DNA of 64,000 nucleotides from contig NZ_JAGJBY010000001.1 in assembly GCF_020010905.1 (NCBI RefSeq), forward strand, positions 3,616,001-3,680,000. Direction: 5' to 3'. This DNA comes from Streptomyces acidiscabies (GTDB lineage: Bacteria > Actinomycetota > Actinomycetes > Streptomycetales > Streptomycetaceae). Numbering within the stretch: the stretch's first letter is position 1; each line of letters opens with the position of its first letter. Of this stretch, positions 45,155 to 53,714 are shown piece after piece. The position numbers and the translations under genes were made by a program. The notes beneath the pieces are model-generated. The model saw only the letters and a list, made by a program, of their open reading frames with translations. It was not told the origin of the DNA and ran no database searches.

Positions 45155-46542
45155 GCACGGCAACCGTCCTCTACGACACCGACACGGACGACCTCACCCT
45201 CGACCCGGTCGCCCAGGCCATCGCGGACATCGCCGCTGGGCGCCCCATCGTGGTCGTCGACGACGAGAACCGCGAGAACGAGGGCGACCTCGTCGTCGCC
45301 GCCGAGAAGATCACCCCCGAGATCGTCGCGTTCATGATGAGCGAGTGCCGGGGACTGATCTGCGCGCCGATGGAGGGACCGGACCTGGACCGGCTCAAGC
45401 TCCCGCAGATGGTCGAGGACAACACCGAGCAGATGAAGACCGCGTTCACGGTCTCCGTGGACGCCTCCGCCGCGCACGGCGTGACCACCGGCATCTCCGC
45501 CTCCGACCGCGCCACCACCCTCCGGCTGCTGGCGCAGGGCACAGGCGACTCTCAGGAGAGTGGCCAGGTTCAGGCCGACGACTTCGTCCGTCCCGGCCAC
45601 GTCTTCCCCCTCCGCGCCCGCCCCGGCGGCGTCCTCGTCCGCAACGGGCACACCGAAGCCGCCGTCGATCTCGCCCGCCTCGCGGGGCTGCGGCCGGCCG
45701 GGGCGATCGTCGAGATCGCCGGGGAGGACGGCCGGATGCTGCGGCTGCCCGAGCTGATCCCGTTCGCCCGTAAGCACGGCCTGACGATCATCTCCATCGA
45801 GGATCTGGTCGAGTACCGCAGGGCCAGGGAACTCGCCGAGACCACCGGCCTCACGAGCGTCGGCTTCAGCGAGCTGAACACCCTCACACCCGCCCCGGAG
45901 AAGACCCCCCTCGTCCACCGCGAGGCCGAGACCCCCCTCCCCACCCCCCACGGCACCTTCACCGCCTACGGCTACCGAGCCGCCGACGGCATCGAGCACA
46001 TCGCCCTCGTGCACGGCGAGATCGGTGACGGCCAGGACGTACTGGTCCGCCTCCACTCGGAGTGCCTCACCGGTGACGTCTTCGGTTCGCGGCGCTGCGA
46101 CTGCGGCCCTCAGCTGGACGCCTCGCTGAAGCGCGTCCAGGAAGAGGGCCGAGGGGTCGTCGTGTACCTGCGCGGACACGAGGGACGCGGGATCGGCCTG
46201 CTCCCCAAACTGCGGGCGTACGAACTCCAGGAACAGGGCCACGACACCCTGGACGCCAACCTGGAACTCGGCCTCCCGGCCGACGCCCGGGACTACGGCG
46301 CCGGCGCCCGCATCCTCACCGACCTCGGCGTCCGCACCGTACGCCTGATGACCAACAACCCCGAGAAGACCGCCGCGCTCGCCCGGTACGGCCTGACCGT
46401 GAGCGGCCGGGAACCGGCCCCCGTGCAGGCCGGCGAGCACAACATCCGGTACCTGCGCGCGAAGCGGGACCGGATGGGACACGACCTGCCCTGGCTGGAA
46501 GCGGCCGGCGGCGACCAGAAAGCGACCGGAGGAGAGAAGTGA
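45151..46542 (+). CDS. ribBA: Bifunctional DHBP synthase / GTP cyclohydrolase II
   Basis: 463 residues from ATG 45151, overlapping ribM. The N-terminal DHBP synthase domain (residues about 15-225) has DDENRENEGDLVVAAE, GVTTGISASDRATT and RPGHVFPLRA. The C-terminal GTP cyclohydrolase II domain has zinc Cys motif CLTGDVFGSRRCDCG and the RGHEGRGIGL loop. The two reactions make the C4 and pyrimidine precursors of riboflavin. A short insertion, TGDSQESGQVQ, precedes the RPGHVFPL motif. Followed by ribH with GTGA overlap. Confidence 0.96.
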   Translation: MSTATVLYDTDTDDLTLDPVAQAIADIAAGRPIVVVDDENRENEGDLVVAAEKITPEIVAFMMSECRGLICAPMEGPDLDRLKLPQMVEDNTEQMKTAFTVSVDASAAHGVTTGISASDRATTLRLLAQGTGDSQESGQVQADDFVRPGHVFPLRARPGGVLVRNGHTEAAVDLARLAGLRPAGAIVEIAGEDGRMLRLPELIPFARKHGLTIISIEDLVEYRRARELAETTGLTSVGFSELNTLTPAPEKTPLVHREAETPLPTPHGTFTAYGYRAADGIEHIALVHGEIGDGQDVLVRLHSECLTGDVFGSRRCDCGPQLDASLKRVQEEGRGVVVYLRGHEGRGIGLLPKLRAYELQEQGHDTLDANLELGLPADARDYGAGARILTDLGVRTVRLMTNNPEKTAALARYGLTVSGREPAPVQAGEHNIRYLRAKRDRMGHDLPWLEAAGGDQKATGGEK

Positions 46543-47024
46543 GCGGCAAGGGCGCACCGGAACTGTCCGTACGCAACGCGGGTGACCTGAGGGTCGCCGT
46601 CGTCGCGGCGCAGTGGCACGAGAAGGTGATGGACGGCCTGGTGGACGGCGCTCTGCGCGCCCTGCACGACCTGGGCATCGACGAGCCGACCCTGATCCGG
46701 GTCCCGGGCAGCTGGGAGCTGCCGGTCGCAGCGAAGGTCCTCGCGGGCCGCGGCTACGACGCGATCGTGGCGCTCGGCGTCGTCATCCGCGGCGGCACCC
46801 CCCACTTCGAGTACGTCTGCCAGGGCGTCACCCAGGGCCTCGCCCAGGTCTCCGTGGAGACCGGCGTCCCGGTCGGCTTCGGCCTCCTCACCTGCGACAC
46901 CGAGGACCAGGCCCTGGACCGCGCCGGGATCGCGGGCTCGAACGAGGACAAGGGCCACGAGGCGGTGACCGCGGCGCTCGCGACGGCGGCCGTCCTGCGT
47001 TCAGTATCCGAACCGTGGCACTGA
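46539..47024 (+). CDS. ribH: 6,7-Dimethyl-8-ribityllumazine synthase
   Basis: 161 residues from GTG 46539, overlapping ribBA. VAAQWHEKVMDGL, VPGSWELPVAAKVLA and IRGGTPHFEYVC with the catalytic His are the family signatures. It condenses DHBP with the ribitylamino-pyrimidine to give lumazine, the ribE substrate. It ends the rib cluster; ribD (deaminase/reductase) is not in this window. Confidence 0.96.
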   Translation: MSGKGAPELSVRNAGDLRVAVVAAQWHEKVMDGLVDGALRALHDLGIDEPTLIRVPGSWELPVAAKVLAGRGYDAIVALGVVIRGGTPHFEYVCQGVTQGLAQVSVETGVPVGFGLLTCDTEDQALDRAGIAGSNEDKGHEAVTAALATAAVLRSVSEPWH

Positions 47025-47048
47025 CCCGAAAGAGCCTCGGGCTAGAGT
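47021..47048 (+). promoter_or_regulatory. Possible hisE promoter
   Basis: CTGACC and TAGAGT spaced by 16 bases lie at the ribH end, giving a transcription start only a few bases before the hisE ATG at 47058. The two clusters could then be separately controlled. Sequence match only. Confidence 0.4.
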
Positions 47049-47057
47049 GACCTCACC

Positions 47058-47330
47058 ATGTCCAAGAAGACGTTCGAGGAGCTGTTCACCGAGCTCCAGC
47101 AGAAGGCCGCCACCGGCGACCCCGCCACCTCCCGCACCGCCGAACTCGTCGAGAAGGGCGTTCACGCCATCGGCAAGAAGGTCGTCGAGGAGGCCGCCGA
47201 GGTCTGGATGGCCGCCGAGTACGAGAGCAAGGACGCGGCGGCCGAGGAGATCTCGCAACTCCTGTACCACGTCCAGGTGATGATGGTCGCCCGCGGAATT
47301 TCGCTGGACGACGTCTACAGCCACCTGTAA
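47058..47330 (+). CDS. hisE: Phosphoribosyl-ATP pyrophosphatase
   Basis: 90 residues, monofunctional HisE of the MazG-like all-helical type. The metal-binding EEAAEVWMAAEY and the C-terminal EEISQLLYHVQVMMVARG match the family. It removes pyrophosphate from PR-ATP in histidine synthesis. ATG 47058 is 33 bp after ribH, and hisG follows by 44 bp. Confidence 0.95.
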   Translation: MSKKTFEELFTELQQKAATGDPATSRTAELVEKGVHAIGKKVVEEAAEVWMAAEYESKDAAAEEISQLLYHVQVMMVARGISLDDVYSHL

Positions 47331-47374
47331 ACCGCGTCACCCCACCACCCACCCGAGCAAAGGAAGCCGACCTC

Positions 47375-48232
47375 ATGCTGCGCATCGCCGTCCCCAACAA
47401 GGGTTCCCTCTCCGGCCCTGCGGCGGACATGCTGCATGAGGCCGGCTACCAGCAGCGCCGCGAGTCCAAGGAGCTGCGGGTCGTCGACCCGGTCAACGAG
47501 GTGGAGCTGTTCTACCTCCGCCCCCGCGACATCGCGATCTACGTCTCCTCCGGCCGCCTCGACATCGGCCTCACCGGCGAGGACCTCCTCGTCGACTCCG
47601 GCGCGAACGCGGAGGTCATCCTCCCGCTCGGCTTCGCCCGCTCCACGTTCCGCTTCGCCGCCAAGCCCGGTACGGCGACGTCCGTGGCGGACCTGAACGG
47701 CAAGACGGTCGCCACCTCGTACGAGGGGATCGTCGCCAAGTACCTCGCCGACAACGGCATCGACGCCTCCGTCGTCCACCTCGACGGCGCCGTGGAGACG
47801 GCGATCGAGCTGGGCGTCGCCGAGGTCATCGCCGACGTCGTGGAGACCGGAACGTCCCTGCGGAACGCGGGACTTGAGGTCTTCGGCGAGCCGATCATGA
47901 AGTCCGAGGCGGTCGTGATCCGCCGGAGCGGCGCCGACACCGAGGACGCTGCTGAGCTGAAGGTCCAGCAGTTCCTGCGCCGCCTCCAGGGCGTTTTGGT
48001 CGCCCGGACGTACGTGATGATGGACTACGACTGCCGCGTCGAGCAGCTGGAGAAGGCCGTCGCGCTCACGCCGGGCCTTGAGTCCCCGACCGTCTCCCCG
48101 CTGCACAACGAGGGCTGGGTCGCCGTCCGCGCGATGGTCCCCACCAAGGAGGCGCAGCGCATCATGGACGACCTGTACGACATCGGCGCGCGCGCGATCC
48201 TCACGACGGCCATCCACGCCTGCCGGCTCTGA
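47375..48232 (+). CDS. hisG: ATP phosphoribosyltransferase (long form)
   Basis: 285 residues, HisG long form with a C-terminal ACT-like domain for histidine feedback. MLRIAVPNKGSLS and DIGLTGEDLL are typical of the start; the PRPP-binding region is near DVVETGTSLRNAGLEV. It commits ATP and PRPP to histidine synthesis. The pair hisE-hisG is separate from the main his cluster, as in S. coelicolor. AAGGAAG lies before ATG 47375. Confidence 0.95.
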   Translation: MLRIAVPNKGSLSGPAADMLHEAGYQQRRESKELRVVDPVNEVELFYLRPRDIAIYVSSGRLDIGLTGEDLLVDSGANAEVILPLGFARSTFRFAAKPGTATSVADLNGKTVATSYEGIVAKYLADNGIDASVVHLDGAVETAIELGVAEVIADVVETGTSLRNAGLEVFGEPIMKSEAVVIRRSGADTEDAAELKVQQFLRRLQGVLVARTYVMMDYDCRVEQLEKAVALTPGLESPTVSPLHNEGWVAVRAMVPTKEAQRIMDDLYDIGARAILTTAIHACRL

Positions 48233-48243
48233 GGGACCGCACG

Positions 48244-48684
48244 ATGCCTGATCTGCCCGTCACCTTCCGGCCCGGCCGAACCCGCGCGGTACTGCTCGGG
48301 TCCGGTGTGATGATCTTCCTCACCATCTCCGCCGTGGCCCTGCTGCTCGAACAGCTCGGCCCGGGGGAGCGGCTCAGCTTCATCGTCACGGGCGGCCTCG
48401 TCTTCTGGGTCCTCGCGATGCTCTCCCGGGTCCGCGTCGTCGCCGACGAGGCCGGGGTCACCGTCGTCAACATCGTGTCGAGGCGGCGCCTGGACTGGGC
48501 CGAGATCCTCCAGGTCAACCTCCGGCCGGGCGACCCGTGGGTGTTCCTGAACCTCAGCGACGGCACCAGCCTGCCCGCGCTCGGCATCCAGCCGGGCTTC
48601 GACAAGAAGCAGGCCATCACCGACGCGAGCGCCCTGCGCGCACTGTCCGAGGCCCGCTCGATCCGGGACCCCGAGAACTCCTAG
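48244..48684 (+). CDS. PH-domain membrane protein
   Basis: 146 residues, 11 bp after hisG. Two membrane helices (LLGSGVMIFLTISAVALLL and IVTGGLVFWVLAMLS) are followed by a small beta domain with VVADEAGVTVVNIVSRRRLDWAEI, the pattern of bacterial PH-like (bPH) domains. The function is unknown. Its position after hisG is conserved in Streptomyces, so it probably rides on the his transcript. Confidence 0.85.
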   Translation: MPDLPVTFRPGRTRAVLLGSGVMIFLTISAVALLLEQLGPGERLSFIVTGGLVFWVLAMLSRVRVVADEAGVTVVNIVSRRRLDWAEILQVNLRPGDPWVFLNLSDGTSLPALGIQPGFDKKQAITDASALRALSEARSIRDPENS

Positions 48685-48740
48685 GGCGACATCCGGGTCG
48701 CCGGGCCTGCCGCTGAGGCCCCTGTCTTGATTAATCTGGT

Positions 48741-48769
48741 GGCGGAGACACATCCCTCGCGTCTCCGCC
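48741..48769. terminator. Hairpin after the PH-domain gene
   Basis: GGCGGAGAC (48741-48749) and GTCTCCGCC (48761-48769) form a 9-bp perfect stem, 57 bases after the stop. It may end the hisEG-PH transcript or be part of the leader of the next gene. Confidence 0.5.
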
Positions 48770-48899
48770 CCTGTCGTACCGTGCCCCGGTGGACAGGGGG
48801 ACACCTGCTATCCGAGGAGTGACTCCCTCCGGCAATGGACGGATCGTCCTGTAGTACCTGCGCCGCCCCCTTCCCCCTCCCCCCGGAGGCGGCGGCATC

Positions 48900-50225
48900 A
48901 TGACCACCCCCCTGCTGCTCCTGGCGGCTGCGTTCGTCCTGATCCTGGCCAACGGCTTCTTCGTGGCCGCGGAGTTCGGACTCGTCACCGTGGAGCGTCC
49001 GGACGCCGAGAAGGCCGCCGCCGAGGGCGACAAACGCGCCCGTACGGTCGTGGAGTCGCTGAAGGAACTCTCCTTCCAGCTCTCCGGCACCCAGCTCGGC
49101 ATCACCATCACGTCCCTCGTCGTCGGCATGCTCGCCGAACCGGCCCTCGCGCAGCTTCTCGACGGCCCGCTCGCAGCGATCGGTGTGCCCGAAGGCGCCG
49201 TCTCCGGCGTCGCCGTCGTCGTGGGCATGCTCCTGGCCTCCGCGATCCAGATGGTCATCGGCGAACTCGTGCCGAAGAACTGGGCGGTCTCCAAGCCGCT
49301 CCAGGTCGCCCGGTTCGTCGCCGGACCGCAGCACGCGTTCTCCCGGCTCTTCCGCCCGGTGATCGCCGCCCTCAACACCGTCGCCAACCGCCTCGTACGG
49401 GCGCTGGGCGTCGAGCCCACCGACGAGCTGGCCTCGGCCCGTACCCCCGGTGAACTCGTCTCCCTGGCCCGGCACTCCGCGCAGGCGGGCGCCCTGGAGC
49501 AGGACACGGCCGACCTGTTCGTCCGTACCCTGTCCCTGGCCGAGCTGACCGCGCAGCACGTGATGACACCCCGCGTGAAGGTCAGCGCCCTCCAGGCGTC
49601 GGCCACCGCCGAGGACGTCGTCAACCTGACCCGCGCGACCGGCCTGTCCCGCTTCCCCGTCTACCGCGAGAAGATCGACGAGATCGTCGGCATGGTCCAT
49701 CTGAAGGACGCCCTCGCAGTCCCGGTCCACGACCGGCTGCGCACCCCGGCGAGCCGTATCGCCCGCCCGGCCCTGCTGGTCCCCGAGACCCTCCCCGTCC
49801 AGCCCCTGCTGGGCCGGCTGCGCCGCGAGCAGCCCATCGCCGTCGTCGTCGACGAGTACGGCGGCACCGCCGGGGTGGTCACCCTGGAGGACATCGTCGA
49901 GGAGATCGTCGGCGAGGTCCGCGACGAGCACGACGGGCAGGACACGCCCGAACTCGCCGCCGCCCCGCCGGAGGACGGACGGCCCGCGTGGGACGTCGAC
50001 GGCAGCTGCCGCGTCGACACGCTCCAGCGCATAGGGCTCACGGTCCCCGAGGGGCCGTACGAGACGGTCGCCGGCCTCGTCGCCGACCTCCTCGGCCGTA
50101 TCCCCGCCGTCGGCGACCGCACCGAACTCCCCGGCTGGCGCCTGTCGGTACGCCGCGTGGGCCACTACCGGGCCGAGCGGGTGCGCGTGGTGCGGACGGG
50201 CGTCGTCGTGGAGGTCGCGCGATGA
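48900..50225 (+). CDS. CNNM/CorC/HlyC-type membrane protein with CBS pair (first of two)
   Basis: 441 residues. The N-terminal DUF21 membrane domain (four helices, LANGFFVAAEFGLVTVERPDAEKAA) is followed by two CBS domains (residues about 215-335, HVMTPRVKVSALQAS; VDEYGGTAGVVTLEDIVEEIVGEV) and a CorC_HlyC transporter-associated domain. The family includes Mg2+ exporters and was formerly called hemolysin-like. ATG 48900 is 215 bp after the previous gene. It overlaps the second copy by four bases. Confidence 0.93.
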   Translation: MTTPLLLLAAAFVLILANGFFVAAEFGLVTVERPDAEKAAAEGDKRARTVVESLKELSFQLSGTQLGITITSLVVGMLAEPALAQLLDGPLAAIGVPEGAVSGVAVVVGMLLASAIQMVIGELVPKNWAVSKPLQVARFVAGPQHAFSRLFRPVIAALNTVANRLVRALGVEPTDELASARTPGELVSLARHSAQAGALEQDTADLFVRTLSLAELTAQHVMTPRVKVSALQASATAEDVVNLTRATGLSRFPVYREKIDEIVGMVHLKDALAVPVHDRLRTPASRIARPALLVPETLPVQPLLGRLRREQPIAVVVDEYGGTAGVVTLEDIVEEIVGEVRDEHDGQDTPELAAAPPEDGRPAWDVDGSCRVDTLQRIGLTVPEGPYETVAGLVADLLGRIPAVGDRTELPGWRLSVRRVGHYRAERVRVVRTGVVVEVAR

Positions 50226-51271
50226 GCCTCCTGCAACTCCTCTTCGCCGCGCTCCTCGTGCTGGCCAACGGCTTCTTCGTCGGCGCCGAGTTCGCGCTCG
50301 TCTCCGTACGCCGCTCCCAGATCGAACCGCTGGGCACGGCGCGGGCCCGCCAGGTGCTGTACGGGCTTGAGCGGCTGCCCCAGATGATGGCTGCGGCCCA
50401 GTTCGGGATCACGATGTGCTCGCTGACCCTGGGCGCGGTCGCCGAACCGACCGTCGCGCAGCTCCTGGAGCCGGTCTTCGAGTGGGTCCACCTCCCGCAC
50501 GGCATGATCCACCCCCTCGGGTACGTCATCGCCCTCGCGGCGGTCGTCTTCTTCCACCTCGTCATCGGCGAGATGGTCCCGAAGAACCTCGCGATGGCCG
50601 CCCCCGAGAAGGCGGCGCTCTGGCTGAGCCCCGGCCTGGTGTGGTTCGCCCGCTTCTGCAAGCCGATCACCATCGCCCTCGGCGCGGTCGCCCAGGGCAT
50701 CCTGCGCCTCTTCCACGTCGAGCCCAAGGACGAGGTCGAGGCGGTCGTCACCAGCGAGCAGCTCAACCGCCTCCTGGAGGACTCCGGCCAGGCGGGCCTC
50801 CTCGGCCCCGAGGAGCGTGAACGCCTCGAAGACGCCCTGGAGTTGGGCTCCCGCCCGATCACGGACGTCCTGCTGAAACGCGAGGCACTGGTGACGGTGA
50901 CCCCGGCGGTCACCCCGGGCGAGATCGTCGCCCTGACGGCCCGTACGGGGTACTCCCGCTTCCCGATAGCCGCGGAGAACGGCGCCTTCATGGGCTACCT
51001 GCACGTGAAGGACGTCCTGGACCTGGAGGACTCGGAACGAGCGGCGGTCCCCCAACACCTCTGGCGCCCGATGACGACCTTGCGCTCGGAACTCCCGCTG
51101 GACGACGCCTTGACGGTGATGCGCCGAGCAGCAACGCACCTGGCCCAGGTGGCGGACGGGTCGGGGAAGGTGCTGGGTTTGGTGGCGCTGGAGGACGTAC
51201 TGGAGACGCTGGTGGGGGAGGTAACTGACCCGGCGCACAGGGAGGTGCCGGAGAAGGCGCTGGCAGGCTGA
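50222..51271 (+). CDS. CNNM/CorC/HlyC-type membrane protein with CBS pair (second of two)
   Basis: 349 residues from ATG 50222. Same DUF21 start (LANGFFVGAEFALVSVRRSQIEPLG), a QFGITMCSLTLGAVAEPTVAQLL helix pair and a CBS pair (residues about 215-340, FMGYLHVKDVLDLE, GLVALEDVLETLVGEV). It lacks the C-terminal CorC_HlyC domain of its neighbour. The two overlap and may form a hetero-oligomer for divalent cation transport, which is inference. An intrinsic terminator follows at once. Confidence 0.92.
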   Translation: MSLLQLLFAALLVLANGFFVGAEFALVSVRRSQIEPLGTARARQVLYGLERLPQMMAAAQFGITMCSLTLGAVAEPTVAQLLEPVFEWVHLPHGMIHPLGYVIALAAVVFFHLVIGEMVPKNLAMAAPEKAALWLSPGLVWFARFCKPITIALGAVAQGILRLFHVEPKDEVEAVVTSEQLNRLLEDSGQAGLLGPEERERLEDALELGSRPITDVLLKREALVTVTPAVTPGEIVALTARTGYSRFPIAAENGAFMGYLHVKDVLDLEDSERAAVPQHLWRPMTTLRSELPLDDALTVMRRAATHLAQVADGSGKVLGLVALEDVLETLVGEVTDPAHREVPEKALAG

Positions 51272-51276
51272 CGCAG

Positions 51277-51300
51277 ACAGGGACCCGCGCCCTGTTTTTT
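51277..51300 (+). terminator. Intrinsic terminator of the CBS gene pair
   Basis: ACAGGG (51277-51282) and CCCTGT (51290-51295) form a 6-bp stem with a 7-base loop, directly followed by a run of six T's (51295-51300). It lies six bases after the stop codon. Confidence 0.8.
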
Positions 51301-51330
51301 AGGGGCGCGGGGAACTGCGCGACAAGCCAC
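51296..51330 (+). repeat. Dispersed 35-nt repeat, copy B, after the CBS-pair terminator
   Basis: Identical to the reverse complement of 10261-10295. It begins with the last five T's of the terminator and continues AGGGGCGCGGGGAACTGCGC. The same module order (stem, T-run, block) is seen after bldD. Confidence 0.85.
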
Positions 51331-51381
51331 AGCGCACCCGCAGCCGCCCGACGACGGAACCTCCCCGCCCGGTAGGCACGG

Positions 51382-53244
51382 TCACATCGCCGACGGATCC
51401 TGGGGCCCTCTCCCCGACAACACTTCCCCATACGCCTGCATCAAGTCGGCCAACCGCAACGTCGACAGATCGTCCCGCGACAGCGGACCCGTATACATCG
51501 ACAACCGCAGATCCCGGTACGCACAACTCTTCTCGTACAGCGTCCGCAGGAACCGCCCGTTCCCCAGCTCGTCGATCCACCCCTGCTCCACCACATGCCC
51601 CGCGATGGACCGCAGCTCGTCGAGGGCCTCCTCGTCCCACACGTCCCCGTTCTCCGCCGCCAACACCTCCCCGATGGAGGTGAGTTCGAGCGGTCGGTAG
51701 GAGGGGAAGTCGACGCGAGAAGTGAACCGGGACGACAGCCCGGGATTCGCCGTGAGGAGCCGGTCCATCCCCTCCGGATACCCCGCGAGGATGACGACGA
51801 GGTGATCCCGGTTGTCCTCGGCCCGCTTCAGCAGCACCTGGAGCGCCTCGTCCCCGTACGCATCCCCTTTGCCGTACCCGGAGTTGGAGAGCGAGTACGC
51901 CTCGTCGACGAAGAGGACACCCCCCAGCGCGGAGTCGATGAGTTCGTTCGCCTTGACGGCGGTCTGCCCGAGGTACTCCCCGACGAGGTCGGCCCGCTGG
52001 GCCTCGACGAGGTGATCCCCGCCGAGGAGCCCGAGCGCGTAGAAGACCCGCCCGAGGATGCGCGCGACGGTGGTCTTGCCGGTGCCGGAGGGCCCGGAGA
52101 AGACGAAGTGTCGTTTCGGCGGCTGGACGGGCAGCCCCTGACCGGCGCGCAGCCGGGCCATGTTGAGCTGCGCGGAGAGCGCCTTGACCTGCCGTTTCAC
52201 GGGTTCGAGCCCGACCATGCGCTCCAGCTCGGCGAGCGCCTCCTCCAGTAAGACGGGGTCGGCGGGTCCGGGCGGCAGCGTGGAGGCGACGGACTTCTCC
52301 CGCGCCCCGGGTTCGGAGACGGGCGGCAGCGGTACGACGGGAGGCAGCTCGCCGGGGTCGGTGAGCTTCAGGTCCCGCCCCTCCGTGCCGAACAGCGGAT
52401 CGAACCCGTCGGCCGCGTCGACGCTGTCCTGCCCGAACCCGGTGAGGGTGATCGCGGCGAGGTCGGCGGAGTCGTCGTACCCGTCGCCCTCGGAGATCGC
52501 GGCGAGCCGCGCGGACGTGTCCATGAACGCGGCGTCGACGCGGTGGACGGCGCGGTAGAGGGGGAGCGCGGCGGCGGAGCGCCCGGTGCCCTCGTGCGCG
52601 CGGGCGAGCCAGTACCGGAGTTCCTTGCGCTGCGGCTGTTCGCTGCGGCAGCGCATGAGCGCGGTGGAGAGCAACGGCTCGGCCTGGCCGTACATTTCGA
52701 GCCGGACGCGGGCCATCCCGCCGAACAGCCCCGCCTCGATGCCGAGCAGCGGATCGTCGAGCAGCGGGTCGGTGTGGCGCGTCAACTGCTCCCAGTCCTT
52801 GACCAGATAGGCCCGGCAGGCGTGCAGGAACCGCACCTGGTGGTCGGTGTCGACGGGCGGCAGTCCGGCGAGCGCCCGGTCCAGTTCGGGGACATGGCGT
52901 CCGTCGAGCCAGTGCGAGGCGTGCGCGAGCAGTAGATCGCGCGGGCTCTCCAGCACGGGCTGCACCCACCAGCCCAGCCAGTACCAGGAGTTGAGGGTCC
53001 GGCGGTGCCGGGTGCGCTGTTCGCCGAAGCGGTCGCGGTGCCGGAACATCCGCAGCAGCGCGGTGGTGGTGTCCACGCGCAGCGCGTGCAGCCCGAGCCA
53101 GCCGTCGGCCATGCCGGGGTCGATCCGCACCGCGGTGCGGAACTCCTCCTCGGCCTGCGGATAGGCGCCCATCGTGTAGGCGTCCACGCCTCGCAGCCAG
53201 GCGAGGTCGGCCGGGGCGTCGGGGCCCCGGGTGCCGAAATCCAT
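51382..53244 (-). CDS. TPR-containing AAA+ ATPase (CbxX/EccA-like)
   Basis: 620 residues from ATG 53244 (GGGGA upstream); the longer ORF to 53487 is unsupported. The N-terminal half (to about residue 270) is TPR-like with repeated helical pairs (AYPQAEEEFRTAVRIDPGMADGWLGLHAL). A linker leads to an AAA+ domain with Walker A FSGPSGTGKTTVARILG, Walker B GVLFVDEAYSL, a sensor and Arg finger region (GLSSRFTSRVDF). This architecture is shared by EccA of type VII secretion and CbxX/CfxQ-type Rubisco activases. No ESX or Rubisco genes are near, so its client is unknown. Confidence 0.92.
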   Translation of the reverse strand: MDFGTRGPDAPADLAWLRGVDAYTMGAYPQAEEEFRTAVRIDPGMADGWLGLHALRVDTTTALLRMFRHRDRFGEQRTRHRRTLNSWYWLGWWVQPVLESPRDLLLAHASHWLDGRHVPELDRALAGLPPVDTDHQVRFLHACRAYLVKDWEQLTRHTDPLLDDPLLGIEAGLFGGMARVRLEMYGQAEPLLSTALMRCRSEQPQRKELRYWLARAHEGTGRSAAALPLYRAVHRVDAAFMDTSARLAAISEGDGYDDSADLAAITLTGFGQDSVDAADGFDPLFGTEGRDLKLTDPGELPPVVPLPPVSEPGAREKSVASTLPPGPADPVLLEEALAELERMVGLEPVKRQVKALSAQLNMARLRAGQGLPVQPPKRHFVFSGPSGTGKTTVARILGRVFYALGLLGGDHLVEAQRADLVGEYLGQTAVKANELIDSALGGVLFVDEAYSLSNSGYGKGDAYGDEALQVLLKRAEDNRDHLVVILAGYPEGMDRLLTANPGLSSRFTSRVDFPSYRPLELTSIGEVLAAENGDVWDEEALDELRSIAGHVVEQGWIDELGNGRFLRTLYEKSCAYRDLRLSMYTGPLSRDDLSTLRLADLMQAYGEVLSGRGPQDPSAM

Positions 53245-53525
53245 CACGTCCCCCACAAACCGTGCCCCCGTCGGATGGCCGGTGGGCCGTCGCCCGCCGG
53301 CTGCCAGAGCCGAACCGCTGTGCATCAGACCGGAGTTGAGAGCATCCGCCGGTAGGTCGCACCGCCTGCATCGTACCCGCGTGGGAGGGGTCGGCCGTAG
53401 GGTGCCGCACCGGACGTTTGACGAGGTGGGAGCAGATGGGGCGCATCCGGGACGGTGACCCTGGGTGAGCGGAAGGCGCCGTTCCACGGCCGGAGAAGAG
53501 GCTCACGGACCGGGGGAGGACAGAA

Positions 53526-53563
53526 CGAAGCCCCCGATCACGGGGGAACAACCGGGGGCTTCG
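53526..53563. terminator. Hairpin upstream of the AAA+ gene
   Basis: CGAAGCCCCC (53526-53535) pairs with GGGGGCTTCG (53554-53563). An alternative CCCCC-GGGGG pairing exists inside. It lies about 130 bp after the uridine-kinase-like gene (reverse strand), so it is a candidate terminator for that gene or for the small ORF overlapping it. Confidence 0.6.
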
Positions 53564-53714
53564 CGTCTTCGGGCGGCTTCGAATGCCGCACATTGAGAAC
53601 GTAAGTCCTGTACGGCCCCTCGGTCAAGCCGAGTTGAAGCAGTGAGACGCATTCTTCCGCAAGGCCCTTCACCGTTTCACCACAACATGGGCGTTTAGCT
53701 ACGCTGTGTGACAT
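53538..53714 (-). CDS. Candidate small ORF, 58 residues, low GC3
   Basis: ATG 53714 to stop 53538. Composition is protein-like (MSHSVAKRPCCGETVKGLAE start, VKGLAEECVSLLQLGLTEG core, Pro/Lys-rich end) and unlike Arg/Ala shadows. About 22 of 58 codons end in A or T, far more than neighbours. It overlaps the end of the kinase gene by 20 bases and contains the left part of the hairpin near its stop. No good ribosome site. It may be a real peptide, or a leader or ncRNA region; a possible reverse-strand promoter, TTGACC-N18-TACGTT, lies inside it. Confidence 0.35.
   Translation of the reverse strand: MSHSVAKRPCCGETVKGLAEECVSLLQLGLTEGPYRTYVLNVRHSKPPEDAKPPVVPP

Noticed and set aside
48685..48899. 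Mg2+-sensing M-box ahead of the CorC-type genes
   Set aside because: The leader has hairpins but not the M-box conserved strings. It is left as an unassigned leader.
53245..53525. A gene upstream of the AAA+ start
   Set aside because: Frames here are Arg/Pro/Ala-rich shadows without a ribosome site; only a weak -10-like TACGAT on the reverse strand near 53370 was seen.
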